A stretch of 64,000 nt of DNA. It comes from Aralia elata (taxonomy: Eukaryota > Streptophyta > Magnoliopsida > Apiales > Araliaceae). The notes beneath the pieces were generated by a model that worked only from the letters and a program-made list of their open reading frames with translations, ran no database searches and was not told the DNA's origin. Both the position numbers and the translations under genes were made by a program. This document shows positions 53,344 through 64,000 of this stretch, piece after piece. Numbering within the stretch: the first letter of the stretch is position 1; each line of letters begins with the position of its first letter. The stretch covers positions 72,732,479 through 72,796,478 of the forward strand of contig CM068385.1 in NCBI GenBank assembly GCA_034770075.1, written 5' to 3'.

Positions 53344-54404
53344 TGTTGGTTCCTAGGGACACAACGGGGATCTAGAAAGGGGGGTAAATAGGTCCTTTAA
53401 AAACTTTTCCATTTTTATTCATGAAAGTATAACAATTATGAATAGAGAATTAATTCATGCACAACAGAATATACATTAATAGCCCATTCGTAGATGTAAA
53501 CATAATCACAGTTCAATCGATAAATCTATGGTATGGTTGATAGCAGATATAGCAGTTATTGTACATAATGTAAATGACATAAAGTAAATGACACAAGAGC
53601 TTTTATGTGGTTCGGAAACTGAATAACTCCTACTCCACTTTTCTACTTCAACAAGTAGGAATCCACTAATTGTTTTAGTCACAAAGACAAAGACTCTTTG
53701 CCCTCCTCAAGTTCAGCAGATAAGAGTTATTTTTAGCCACTAAGGCAAGGATCCTATGACCCTTCTCAAGTCCCGCAGACACGGATCCTCTGACTCCTCT
53801 TGTGTCCCGTAGACATGAGTTGTTGTTAGTCCCTCGGACAAGGATCCAATGACCCTCCTCAAGTTCAACATACTCGGGAAACTAGTTCACAAAGAACTCT
53901 TCAAAGCCAGCAGCCTTGGAATCCTGTAGACTAAAGCTAACAGTCTTAGAATCTCTTGTACCCTATGGTACTCAGCAAGTCTAACAGACTTGACTTTGTT
54001 TAGTTACTTAAGATAAGGACGCCCACCCTCTTTGGTGTGTTGATTATTTGTTGGGTTGTGCTGCCGAGATGAACTTTGATCTCCTTCATATTTAGGTACT
54101 TGGCAGCTTTTTGTGATCTTCTTCTAGATGCTGCTGATGATAGTCGTTGAGGCCCTTCCTTCTTCTAGTATATAGCAGAAGCAGATGATCACTTCTATTG
54201 AACACTATTTGACTTGTCCAAGTCAGTTCTTTATCTATTCAGCCCATAGTGTTCCTTGCTTGATCATAGAGTTGTCCGTTCTGGATCTGGTTACTCTAGA
54301 TCTTAGCTTCTTGGTCATTTGACTCTTAGCTCATATGCCAGCCATTTGGCATACCTCTCATGTTAAAGTGAAGCTTCTAGCTGTGTTTACAATCAGTGTT
54401 CTTA
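53344..54404 (-). mobile_element. SIRE-like Copia LTR fragment
   Basis: Its left end resembles the U5 end of the LTR at 16025 (GGATCTAGAAAGGGGGGTAA against ATCTAGAAGGGGGGTTGAAT). It also contains the related CAAGAGCTTTTATGTGGTTC motif near 53587-53606, as the other LTR does near 16180. Orientation is minus. Repeated AAGGATCC..TGACCCTCCTCAAG words occur inside. Flanking bases do not show a TSD, and the right side runs straight into chromovirus gag. No PBS or coding region adjoins it. Confidence 0.6.
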
Positions 54405-54698
54405 CATTGACCCAACCATTGTTGTTGCTGCCATTTTGACTTCTTCTTTATCGTCTCCTTTTTCTAGCTTTATTTGAGCCTCTTTGGGATCTTCCTCTAT
54501 TTTTTCATTCAATTCCATTTCTGGATATTCATCATGATCACTACCCCGATCTACGCTTAGTTCATCCTTTAAAGCTCTCTCAAGGCCACTCTTAATGTGA
54601 GCTTCTACTTCCACTATTGGCTTAAGTATTAGCTCGGATGGAATAATTTGTTCCTCGCTTGCAACATGAAAGTCTTGTACTTCCTCTTCGTCTGACAT
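54405..54698 (-). pseudogene. Chromovirus gag N-terminal fragment
   Basis: A 98-aa open frame (54698-54402) starts MSDEEEVQDFHVASEEQ and contains SDHDEYPEMELNEKIEED and MAATTMVGSM. It matches the gag start in the copy at 52583-52865 and lies about 180 bp from the PBS at 54879, as expected for a 5' end. It is cut on its left by the SIRE-like LTR fragment. Confidence 0.78.
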
Positions 54699-54878
54699 CT
54701 ACACGCAAATTATCTTGATTAGTACATAATACACATTATATATACATAGCAAATAATAGTTTTATTTAAGTTACTTTTATTTCATTTTTATGACGAATTT
54801 CGTCAATTCATCTGCTTTAAATTCTATTTGAGTTATTTATTTTTTGATCCTTCTATCTAGACTAGGTTCTAACCTACA

Positions 54879-54890
54879 GCTCTGATGCCA
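54879..54890 (-). other. Primer binding site of the second chromovirus
   Basis: TGGCATCAGAGC on the minus strand, one base from the initiator-Met form TGGTATCAGAGC, three bases from the LTR start. It identifies the neighbouring LTR as a 5' LTR for the gag to its left. Confidence 0.85.
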
Positions 54891-54893
54891 ACC

Positions 54894-55834
54894 TGTGACG
54901 CCCCCAAATCCGAATACCTTTAAACCTGTATTTGGTGCTACACGGTAATAATCATTCACATGTATCTATCTATAAAGCAAGAACCAACATGAAGGTAACT
55001 AACATTATTACAAACTTATTCATTAATTAATATATTTAATAAAATAATTCATTTAGTAGAATGGACCAATTATATTAAAATAATTATTCTAATTCACTTA
55101 TTTAACGTAACAGGCCAATTAAAATAATCAGTATTCAATTAATTATTTTAACTTATTTAAAATATACAACTAATTTTGTATAATTAAAATAATTATCTCA
55201 TTCCTTTCGTAAATTGTCTTCAAACAATTTAGATATGTAAATTTAATATTTTCAACTAATTAAAATTAAATATTTCCTTTGTCCCATAAATTATTTTTAA
55301 CAATTTACAAAATATATAATTTAATATATTTCATTCTTTATTCACATTATAAATGTTATTCACAAACGTGATCCCAATATACATATAATATGAATATTGC
55401 ACCTCATATTATTAATATACATTCATTTGAAATAATATTAAATATTATTCCATTATTCCTTTATTATAACGTAAATATAACTATCATTATTAATTAAATA
55501 AATTTTATTATTTAATTAATTAAAATAAAAATTTAACTGACTAACTTTCAATTAGTGCATTAATGTTACCCGTTTAATAACGCGGCTAATTCAAATGAAT
55601 ATATTTAATAGTTTTATTTACTATTAAATATAACTTATATAACTTTTCAAATACATAAATATTCTCTACATTTATTTAAACATTTAAATATTCACACACA
55701 AAATTTCACATAATTCATAGCACATATACATTTATACGGTCAAACTCAACATATCCCAATATATAATTTAAATAAAATATATAATTTAATATATTTTATT
55801 TATTAATAATTTCTGAAATTTTCGAATTGTCACA
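54894..55834 (-). repeat. Chromovirus LTR with a 3.1-kb internal deletion (941 bp)
   Basis: It begins TGTGACGCCCCC and ends GAATTGTCACA like the 4-kb LTR at 46890. It matches that LTR for about 130 bp at the left, then jumps (near 55026) to sequence equivalent to about 50110 onward. Together with the gag and pol on its two sides it occupies a position shared by two internal regions. Confidence 0.85.
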
Positions 55835-57471
55835 TGATAAGTGTGTTACAAGCAAACTCTGCTAATGGTAGATGATCGTCGCAGCTACCCCTAAAGTCTA
55901 AAATGCAAGCTCTAAGCATATCCTCTAAAGTTTGGATTGTTCATTCACTCTGTCCATCCGTTTGTGGATGGTTGATTTGAGTTCCTAGCTGCTCTTAAAG
56001 ACTTCTCCAAATATTTAATGCAAATCATTGGTCTGAATCGAACACAGTCGATACTACAACTTCGTTTTGAAAGACAATTTCCTTCTGTAAAGCTTTACTA
56101 ATTTCTCTAAAGAAAATTTTATTTTTATCGGTAAGAAGATAGTAGATTTTGTCAGCCGATCTATAATCACCTAGATAGCATCGAAGCCTTTCGATGTTGT
56201 TTGGAGTCCCACCACAAAATCCATTGTAATGTGCTCCTATATCCTCTTTGGAATTTCTAAGGATTGTAAAAGTCCACTTGGTTGTTGATGTTCTGCCTTA
56301 ATGCACTAACACGCAAGACATTTACTAACTTATTCCACAATCTCCTTTTTTCATACATGGCCACCAGAAATTCTGGCACAAATCTTGATACATTTTCTTA
56401 CTATTAAGATGAATTGAATATTTTGCACTATACGCCTCTCGTAAAATTTCTTCTTTCAACTCCAACACCAGAGGTATCCACAACCTTGCTTCAAATTGAT
56501 TATACTGTTTTTATCAAATTGAAATTTTTCCTCTCATTTTTTTTGCTATGCTTCTCATAATTTGCTCACATTCTTCGTCTTTATTTTGAAATTCCTTAAT
56601 TTTCTTGAGTAACGATGGTCGAGCTTCTATAGCATATAATTTCACTATTGGCTCACTAGAATTCCTCACCTCAATTTTTAATTTCTTATACTTTATCCTC
56701 GACACTTTTGAAGTAGTAAACATATTTAATATTTCTTAATTCTTTCGACTTAAAGCATCTGCTACAATGTTAGCCTTTCCTAGATAGTAAAGGATTGTAC
56801 AATTGTAATCCTTTAACAATTCCTACTATCTCTTTTGTCTCATATTTAACTCTTTTTTTGTGAATATATATTTTAAACTTTTATAGTCTGTGTATATTTC
56901 ACACTTTTCTCCGTAAAGATATGCCTCCAAAATTTTAAAGCGAACACCACAACTGCTAATTCCAAGTTATGAGTAGAGTATCTCTTTACGTAATCTTTTA
57001 GTTATCGTGACAGATACGCAATCTCCTTCCCATGCTACATCAGGACATAACCTAAACATCTATGTGAGGCATCACTATAGATTGTAAACGCTTAGTATTA
57101 TCTAGCAAAGAAAATATTTGTGTCGTGCTCAGTCACTTTTTTAATTCCTAAAAACTTTCTTTACATTTCTCTGTCCACACAAATTTTACCCCTTTCCCAG
57201 TTAAATTGGTCAGAGGTCTAGCTATTTTTGAAAACTCTTGAATAAAATGCCAGTAGTAACCTGCTAACCCTAAGAAACCTCTTCTTCTATCAGGTTCTTT
57301 ATTTTTACCAGTTCATTACCGCTTTTACTTTTATTGGGTCTACAGAATTTTCATCTTTATCAATTACATGACCTAAAAATTATACCTTCTCCAACCAAAA
57401 TTCACATTTTAAAAATTTTGCATACAAATTCTCTCTCCTTAATATTTCCAATGCCTTCCGTAGATGTTTTA
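55835..57471 (-). pseudogene. Chromovirus pol remnant: RT C-terminus, RNase H, integrase
   Basis: On the minus strand and right to left: an RT thumb region (LRRENLYAKFLKCEFWL, GHVID, DP.K..A..W), RNase H pieces near 57200-56780, the RNase H/integrase linker in the open frame 56723-56514, the zinc domain, and the integrase core. The core ends near 55850 with reading equivalent to the SE.TIQTLEDMLRACI.DF motif. Frames are broken throughout. It abuts the LTR end at 55834 with no polypurine tract, and at 57472 an unrelated LTR begins, so both ends are truncated. Confidence 0.78.
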
Positions 57472-60400
57472 TGACAACCCCAAAACCCGATCACCTTGAC
57501 CTCGGGTCCGGTTTGCCACGATACTACATATACAATACAATTCTCTATTATGTAAAAGTAATTTCTATAATATTACAATACATCTCAATCTAATCCCAGG
57601 TTTTCTAACCTTTAATCGTTCAAATCATTCTGACTTAGAGTATACAATACATCAGCTTGTAAATAATAGTGCAACATGAAAATAAATGCAATGTCGCGAC
57701 ATAGATTTTTAATTCTTCTTTTAAACATTTTTCCTTCAATCATCTTCTTCTGACCAGCCAGGTCCTTCCACGCTAGCTGCAAAATAATGTGTTTGTGGCA
57801 TGGATAAGCAACTACGCTGCCCGCAAGTTTAACAGTTACACATAACACATAAATCATGTATCATGCATGGTTCACAATATTTCCATGTGTGACAGTTATA
57901 CATGTAAACATATTAACACGTAAATCACATATCATCGTGTTTTTCATTGCACAGTATAAAGTTCAAATTGAACAATTCAAATGGACATCACAACTAAATC
58001 AACAGTTCATAGCATGTTATAATATAACAACGCATTAACATATAATGACATTTTTCACATAAGAGCAAGTTCTGAAAAACTTGCCTGTCTGCATGCACTT
58101 TCCTCAATTATGTCATTCGCTTCTTCCAAATGGTAACCTACATCATTCACAAGGATTTAGTTTTCAAACAATACGTTTTTATTCGTCGACGAACATTAAC
58201 GATCGCTTAACCTTCATTTTCATAACCATTTTCATCAAAAAAAACTACCAAATCAATACGGAACGCGTAATTACATAAATCTAAGTCATCTAACCTTTTT
58301 TCACCAATAAATTCTCAAAATGGCCAAAAATGACTCTTGAGTTGGATTTTTATCCAATTAAACTAGTTTTTCATAAAAACCAATATAGAGTTCATTAGAC
58401 TCCTTTCTCATATCTACTAAAACAAGTCACTCATAACCTTTCTAGATTCATATTAACCACACATGAATCTATACATACTTCATTTAAAACCATTTTTGTT
58501 TAATTGAAGTATTTACCAACTAAACTAATTTTATGAAATCAAAACATAGTTCTTACATCTTCTTTGACTTTAGCATGTTATATATTACTCCAACCACATA
58601 ATTCCATTACTTGGACACTTTTAATCTCAATGTTAAGAAATACAAATTCTCATAGGCATTTTATCGAGCATGTTGTATGCATTCATTAACAATTTACATG
58701 TTATGAACTATAGATAAGCACATAACATCAATATGTATCCATCTTTATACACCGGATTCACTATGATCCCCACATGTTAAAGTATGCCATCACATAACAA
58801 AATATATCATTTTCCAAAATTTTACTTCAAATAAAATTATAAAATTCATTTTCACAATTTCTTTAACAAAACGTTGTTTTCGTTTTTAACGTAACTCCTT
58901 CGTTACGTGACCCTTTTTGTTCCTTCTTATATCAAATTAAACCTTACTCAGTATACTACAACCTCATCTAGGCCTTAAAGTCAGACCCTTAACTATTTAA
59001 AACAGATTCTGTAATTTCATCAACTAGTCTAGAAAATTTTATTTTCTAGATAACTTTAATAAATAATTTATTTCGAACATGATCCGTTCCATAAAATAGC
59101 TCAATCTCGCGAGTCCAACCAGAAAACTTCAATGTCTACAACTTTGAAGTTTTAAGTTTCTTCAAATTCCAAACACACGAATTTATATAATTTGTTTAAA
59201 GTCAGAAATCACTGCTGTTTCGGATTTTCTGGGCAAACTGTAAATGTTTTGAACTAGCCTCACTAAATCAGCCACTACGGACAAACCATAAGAAAATTTT
59301 GAGTGAATCTAGTTTCAGAATGTAACTTACTTCCATACCTTCGTCTTGATATAAGGCTCACTTTCTAATTCATTATATCCAAAGAGATATGGTCTTTACA
59401 AAAATAGGGTAGCAAACTACTTTTCCTGAAAATTTCCAGATTTTGTGTTCTTCGATCCTTTGGTTTGATTTATTGATTTTTCTTATTTGATTCTTGTTTA
59501 TCTATGATTAAACCATCACATATCAACATGAACATATCTTTCTTACATAAATTTCATAAAAAAATAACATCTACACATAAATATCCAAAAGATTAGCTAG
59601 TGTTTACCTTTAAGCTAGTTTTCTTTCTTCTCTTTATTTCATAGCTTTTCTTCCTCTTTCATGCTCCATGGTTACATACCATTTGAGATACATACAAAAC
59701 ACCTTAACATAGTGAGTATTTTTAGATTCTCACAAGGGAAATTATGCAAGAATTGTTTTATGGATTAAGTTTTAGGAATTACCTTAATTAGGGCTTTCTT
59801 TCTTCTTTCTTCTTCTTCTCTTCTTCTTCTTCTTATTCTTCTTCTTCTCTTTTTTCATCCTCTCTCTTAATTTGCTATGAGAGGAAGTGTGAGGAATGGA
59901 AGATGAAGTGTTAAAAATTTGCCTAATTAAGCTTAATCATTTAGCAAACATCAAGGGCAAAATGGTCATCATCCATTGCTAAGGAAGGGCATAATGGTCT
60001 TTAAAACATCTCAAGGAAATTTTTTAAAAATTTTCTCCTAGGACACAATGGTTATAAGCAATTTTCTTTAAGGATAAAATTATCATTCCCCCATTACTAG
60101 GAAACTTCCTTCCAATTTTCTCTTAGGACACAATGGTCTTTAATAATTTTCTCTAAGGACAAAATAGTCTTTCCCTCATTATTAGGAAATTTCATAGAAA
60201 TTTCCTTCAAGGATACCATGGTCATTAATACCCTTCTTTTGGGACAAAATAGTCATTCCCCAATTACTAGGAAACTTCCTAGCAATTTCCTTCTTAGGAC
60301 AGATGAGTCATTAATCACTTTCTCTTGGATAATATAGTCATTTCTCACAATTTCCTACATTTAACTCAAACACGGTTAGTTTCTAACCATAGTTATTCTA

Positions 60401-61225
60401 CTAACACATGTCCTATTGGTTGGACTACTAAATTAAATTCTCATTGGGCTTCTTCATTCGACTTGTCACGAGTTTTTAATTAAATAACTTGGCTATCTTA
60501 ATTCTTTAAAATTGGGCTTGACACTATAATTCTTTGGACTTCTCTCATATAAAGTTAGACCAAAATTTGGGCCAACTTAATTCTCCACAACTATCTTATA
60601 CATTGGGCTTGCAACATAGATTAATTTCTTACTAGCAAATACATAACACACATACTAACAAATAAATATATATCACATATATTTATTTACTCATCACACT
60701 TACACAAAATATTATCTATATAAACTTCATTTTATTAGACAAAGTACATACATTAATTCACTAATTTTAACTAAGTGAATTAATTAACTCATATATGAAA
60801 ATTTAGTTCATAATAATTTTATCGCCATCCAAGGCTCAATATTCAAATTATATTATTTAATAATATAATTTTAATTTAATCTCAATCGATTAATATTAAT
60901 TAATTAATTCCATCCACTTTCTTTAATGATTTAATTAAATATTAAATCTATTTTTCCCAATATATATATATTTCACATCTATATATGCACATTTAGTCCA
61001 TTACGCAAAATCACATACTTCACATTATATGATATATCCAAATCTACTTTATCTCTTAATAAGAATTTTATTTATTAAATTCTTATTTTAAATTTCTAAA
61101 ATATCTAGACATATTACGATAGAACATGAACAATAAACAATAATTTAATAAATAATATATTTATAAACAATAATTTTTTTATAGAGAATATTTTATAATA
61201 TATATATATATATATAGTCATTAAT

Positions 61226-61274
<49 letters not shown>

Positions 61275-61300
61275 AGAAAACATTTTATAACTATACATAT
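57472..61300 (-). mobile_element. Second long chromovirus-type LTR (right end not defined)
   Basis: It starts TGACAACCCCAAAACCCGAT, with the same layout as the TGTGACGCCCCC LTRs followed by a CGGT..G.CACG.TACT segment. The whole region is gene-free, AT-rich and LTR-like, with a repeat array at 59940-60340. No matching GTCA end or TSD was seen, so the right limit is a guess. Frames at 57612-57857 and 58081-58278 have no motifs. Confidence 0.5.
59940..60340. repeat. Degenerate 87-bp tandem repeat
   Basis: AGGACACAATGGT-type words recur near 60036, 60124, 60211 and 60296, with AGGACAAAATAGTC-type words between them (about 60070, 60157, 60241). The period is about 85-88 bp with an internal half unit. 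The full array seems to start near 59950. Confidence 0.8.
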
Positions 61301-62208
61301 AGATATAACCCAAAAGAAATTCTATTTTTTTTAAACAAAAAAAATAAAATGTGTCTATCCTGCTATTAAATATAGTAGAAAACAAAATTGAAAACCAATT
61401 AGCCACTTACTATTCTTTCTTAACTTTTTCAGCACATGGATTTGAATGAGACAAGGATTTGTCCCAATATGTTTGTCTCACCATACTTCACTTGGTCAAA
61501 GACGTAAGGAATTTGCATATGTAAAATTAAAAACCCAACTCTCAAGTCCAATTTGGTCAATTTGTAGAATTTTGAATTTTATATTTATTATTACCTGATC
61601 ATCCAACGATTGACAAAGAATCTTGAATTTGATCAAAAGTCATGATGGAACTGGTGTTTAAAATAAACACAATTTCTTTGATCAAATGGTTAAGAACTTT
61701 AATCTGTGTGCTCGCTTGTGATTGGCTCAAATTGGATGGCTCAGATTTGCACTATGTTTCATGCGGATTGGCTGACAAATTTTTGCTCCTGAAAAGAAAT
61801 GTTAGTAGCATTTTTCTAGCATGTGGGTCCAGTTAAGACAAAAAGTTTTATCTCAATTAATTCTCTCTAGCACATAGGCATGTATATGTCCATACATAAA
61901 TTCCCAGCACATGCAAACCATTTTTAAGTTTCCAAGTTTTACATGTATAAGTACATTTCTATCACACACACACATTTACATGCAAACACGGTATACATGG
62001 AAAATAATTATATAGATTAATAAAAATTATAACAACATTTACAAAGTAAATTTATATATATAAGATTATATAGATAAATATTACTTTTATGTTTTAAAGA
62101 TAAGTTAAAAAAATGATAAGATATGTGCAAATTTAATTATACTACAATATTACATGAACTGAAAATTTTAATTAATAATTAATAAAACACATTTAAATGC
62201 ATATATAA
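61301..62208. other. No supported gene
   Basis: AT-rich. The 64-aa frame 61642-61836 has no motif. Short CACACA and TATA repeats occur. The 3' LTR expected next to the SIRE copy on the right was not recognised here. Confidence 0.45.
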
Positions 62209-63460
62209 TTATAATGAAATATCTAGCATTCCTAAATCCATACGTAATTTAGAAAATCTTTCCGAACTTAAAGGTTTAGTGAATATATCAATAATATTTA
62301 AATTTGTATTAATGTGCTCTAATTTAATAGTGCCATTATTTACATGATCACGTAGAAAATGATGTCTAACATCTATATGTTTTGATCTAGCATGCAACAC
62401 AGTATTTTTGCTTAAATTAATAGCACTTGTGTTATCACATAATATTGACACACAATTAAATTTTATATTATAATCAACAAAGGTCTGTTTCATCTACAAT
62501 ATATGTGCACAGTAACGTGCAACAGCTATATATTCTGCTTCGATGGTTGAAATAGATACTAAGTTTTGTTTCTTAGAAAACCAAGAAACTAGACATCCAC
62601 CAAGAAACTAACAAGTGCCGCTCGTACTTTTTCGATCAACATGATGACCAGCATAATCAGAATCTAAAAAATAGACAATATCAAATGGTTGACCTTTAGG
62701 ATACCATAGACCTAAGTCTGTGGTTCCTTTTAGATATCGAAATATTCTTTTAACCACAACCAAATGTGACTTTTTAGGATTTGATTGAAATCTAGCACAT
62801 TTGCAAACATTGAACATAATATCAGGTCGACTACCTGTGATGTACAATAGACTTTCAATCATTCCTCTATATTCTTGGTGTCAACACTTTTTCCGTTTTC
62901 ATCAGCAGTTAATTTATCAATGGTTGACATAGGAGTATTAAGAGGTTTCATAAACTCTAAACCAAATTTCTTAATCAGTTATTTGCAATATTTGGATTGA
63001 GAGATATGAATATCCTTTTCGCCTTGCTTGATTTGCAATCCTAGGAAGAAATTTAATTCTCCCATCATGCTCATTTCAAATTCCTTACTCATACTTTCAG
63101 AAAAATCATTGCACATAGTAATATCAGTAAAACCAAAAATGATGTCATTAACATAAATTTGAATAATAAGAATATCATCATTTTTATATTTAGTAAACAA
63201 AGTAGTATCGACAATTCCCCTTTTAAAACTATTTTCTAGTAGAAATTTACTTAAGCGGTCATACCATGTTCCGGGGGCCGGTTTTAAACCATATAGAGCT
63301 TTATGCAATTTATAAACATATTCAGGATGACCAAAATTCTCAAAACTAGGAGGTTGTTTAACATAAACTTCCTCTTCAATAACACCATTTAAAAAAGTAG
63401 ATTTGACATCCATTTTAAACAATTTAAAATCTTTATGGCATGCAAAAGCTAATAACATAC
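62209..63460 (-). pseudogene. SIRE-like Copia RT and RNase H, copy 2
   Basis: 63458-62979 (159 aa) encodes the RT from MDVKSTFLNG through LYGLKPAPGTWYDRL to IQIYVNDIIFG, where the catalytic YVDD reads YVND. 62862-62608 continues with GSRPDIMF, RYLKGT, DSDYAGHHVDRKSTSG and 62493-62209 ends the RNase H (CDNTSAINLSKN, HARSKHIDVRHHFLRDH, DIFTKPL). Three frames separated by stops and shifts. It has what copy 1 lacks. No PPT or 3' LTR was recognised downstream. Confidence 0.88.
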
Positions 63461-64000
63461 GTATAGATTCAATTCTAGCAACAGGAGCATATGTTTCATC
63501 ATAATCAATACCTTCAAGTTGATTATACCCTTATGCAATTAATCTTGCCTTGTTGCGTATGATAGATCCATTTTTATCTAGCTTGTTACCAAAAACCCAT
63601 CGTGTTTTAACAATGGAAGTATTTTCGGGTTGTGGAACTAACTCCTAAACTTTGTTTCTGGTGAACTGTTCAAGTTCATCCTGCATTGCTATTATCCAAT
63701 CTTCGTCCAGTAGAGCATCTTTTATATTTTTTGGCTGGATAAGAAAGATAAATGACCTGCCAAGTTATGTGTTTGTGATCTTGTGAGAATCCCTTTTTCA
63801 ATGTCACTAATCACATTTTCTAAAGGATGATTTTTGATAACATGTGACTTTTTGGGCAAGTCTTTTAATTGATGATTGGGATTTTCAAGAGGATTAACAT
63901 TGACAGGTGGAGATGCATTTTCAAGCTTTGGTTCTTCCATATTTCTGAGAATGTCTTCAATGACCACGTCACTGTCAACTAACTCTTTATATTTGGGAGG
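63461..64000 (-). pseudogene. SIRE-like RT start and linker, copy 2, cut by right window edge
   Basis: Closely similar to 11890-12470 of copy 1. The open frame 63967-63722 (81 aa) is the linker with the same SHVIKNHPLENVISDIEKGILTR segment. The stretch to 63461 is the RT start, with stops near 63528 and 63640 matching those in copy 1. Integrase and gag must lie beyond the window. Confidence 0.87.

Noticed and set aside
57472..62208. Complete solo LTR between 57472 and the SIRE copy
   Set aside because: No GTCA terminus or TTTTA duplication was found on the right side, so the end cannot be placed.

Overview
This is plant nuclear DNA, almost certainly from a eudicot. It is AT-rich and carries long (TA)n tracts. 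It is packed with nested and broken LTR retrotransposons of typical angiosperm lineages (Tat/Ogre, Tork-like, SIRE, Athila, and a Tekay/Del-like chromovirus), plus CACTA-type sequence. The only host gene I can support is a T2 ribonuclease of the S-RNase type at 25684-28002. Its motifs look most like Rosaceae (Prunus-like) S-RNases, but the species cannot be fixed from this. I see no F-box (SLF/SFB) gene, rRNA gene or intact tRNA gene.

Layout. 1-7906: a minus-strand Tat/Ogre-type element cut by the left window edge. Its 5' LTR is 5800-7906 and its PBS 5780-5797. The gag and integrase are decayed, the RT is deleted, and the long 3' UTR carries two minisatellites. 8213-11760: a decayed plus-strand Tork-like Copia element, joined head-to-head at about 11760 to a minus-strand SIRE-like Copia element (11761-16022, LTR from 16025). 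20375-21090: a nested satellite. 21394-22831: a compact Copia deletion derivative with both LTRs and a CAAAG target-site duplication (TSD). 23168-23593: a probable solo LTR. 24110-25330: a satellite built of about 80-bp blocks and (TA)n. 25340-25575: a SINE-like and a GC-rich insertion just upstream of the S-RNase-type gene. 30775-31469: a solo LTR with TSD TTTAT.

32381-43522 is a young, nearly complete Athila element with TSD ATCAC. It has LTRs of 1277 and 1262 bp, a tRNA-Asp-type PBS, a gag-pol frame closed by three nonsense codons, an intact third ORF (39964-41196), two polypurine tracts, and an array of eight GC-rich palindromes around a TATA box before the third ORF. 46665-53000 is a CACTA-like element split by a truncated chromovirus (46890-52905). 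53344-64000 is a mosaic of a SIRE-like LTR piece, chromovirus gag, LTR and pol pieces, another long LTR, and a second SIRE copy that runs off the right edge.

Most coding capacity belongs to retroelements and is broken. The features most worth following are the S-RNase-type gene in its repeat-rich setting, the palindrome array and TATA box ahead of the intact Athila third ORF, similar GC-rich palindromes beside promoters in other elements here, and the Copia derivative that joins gag to RNase H in frame.
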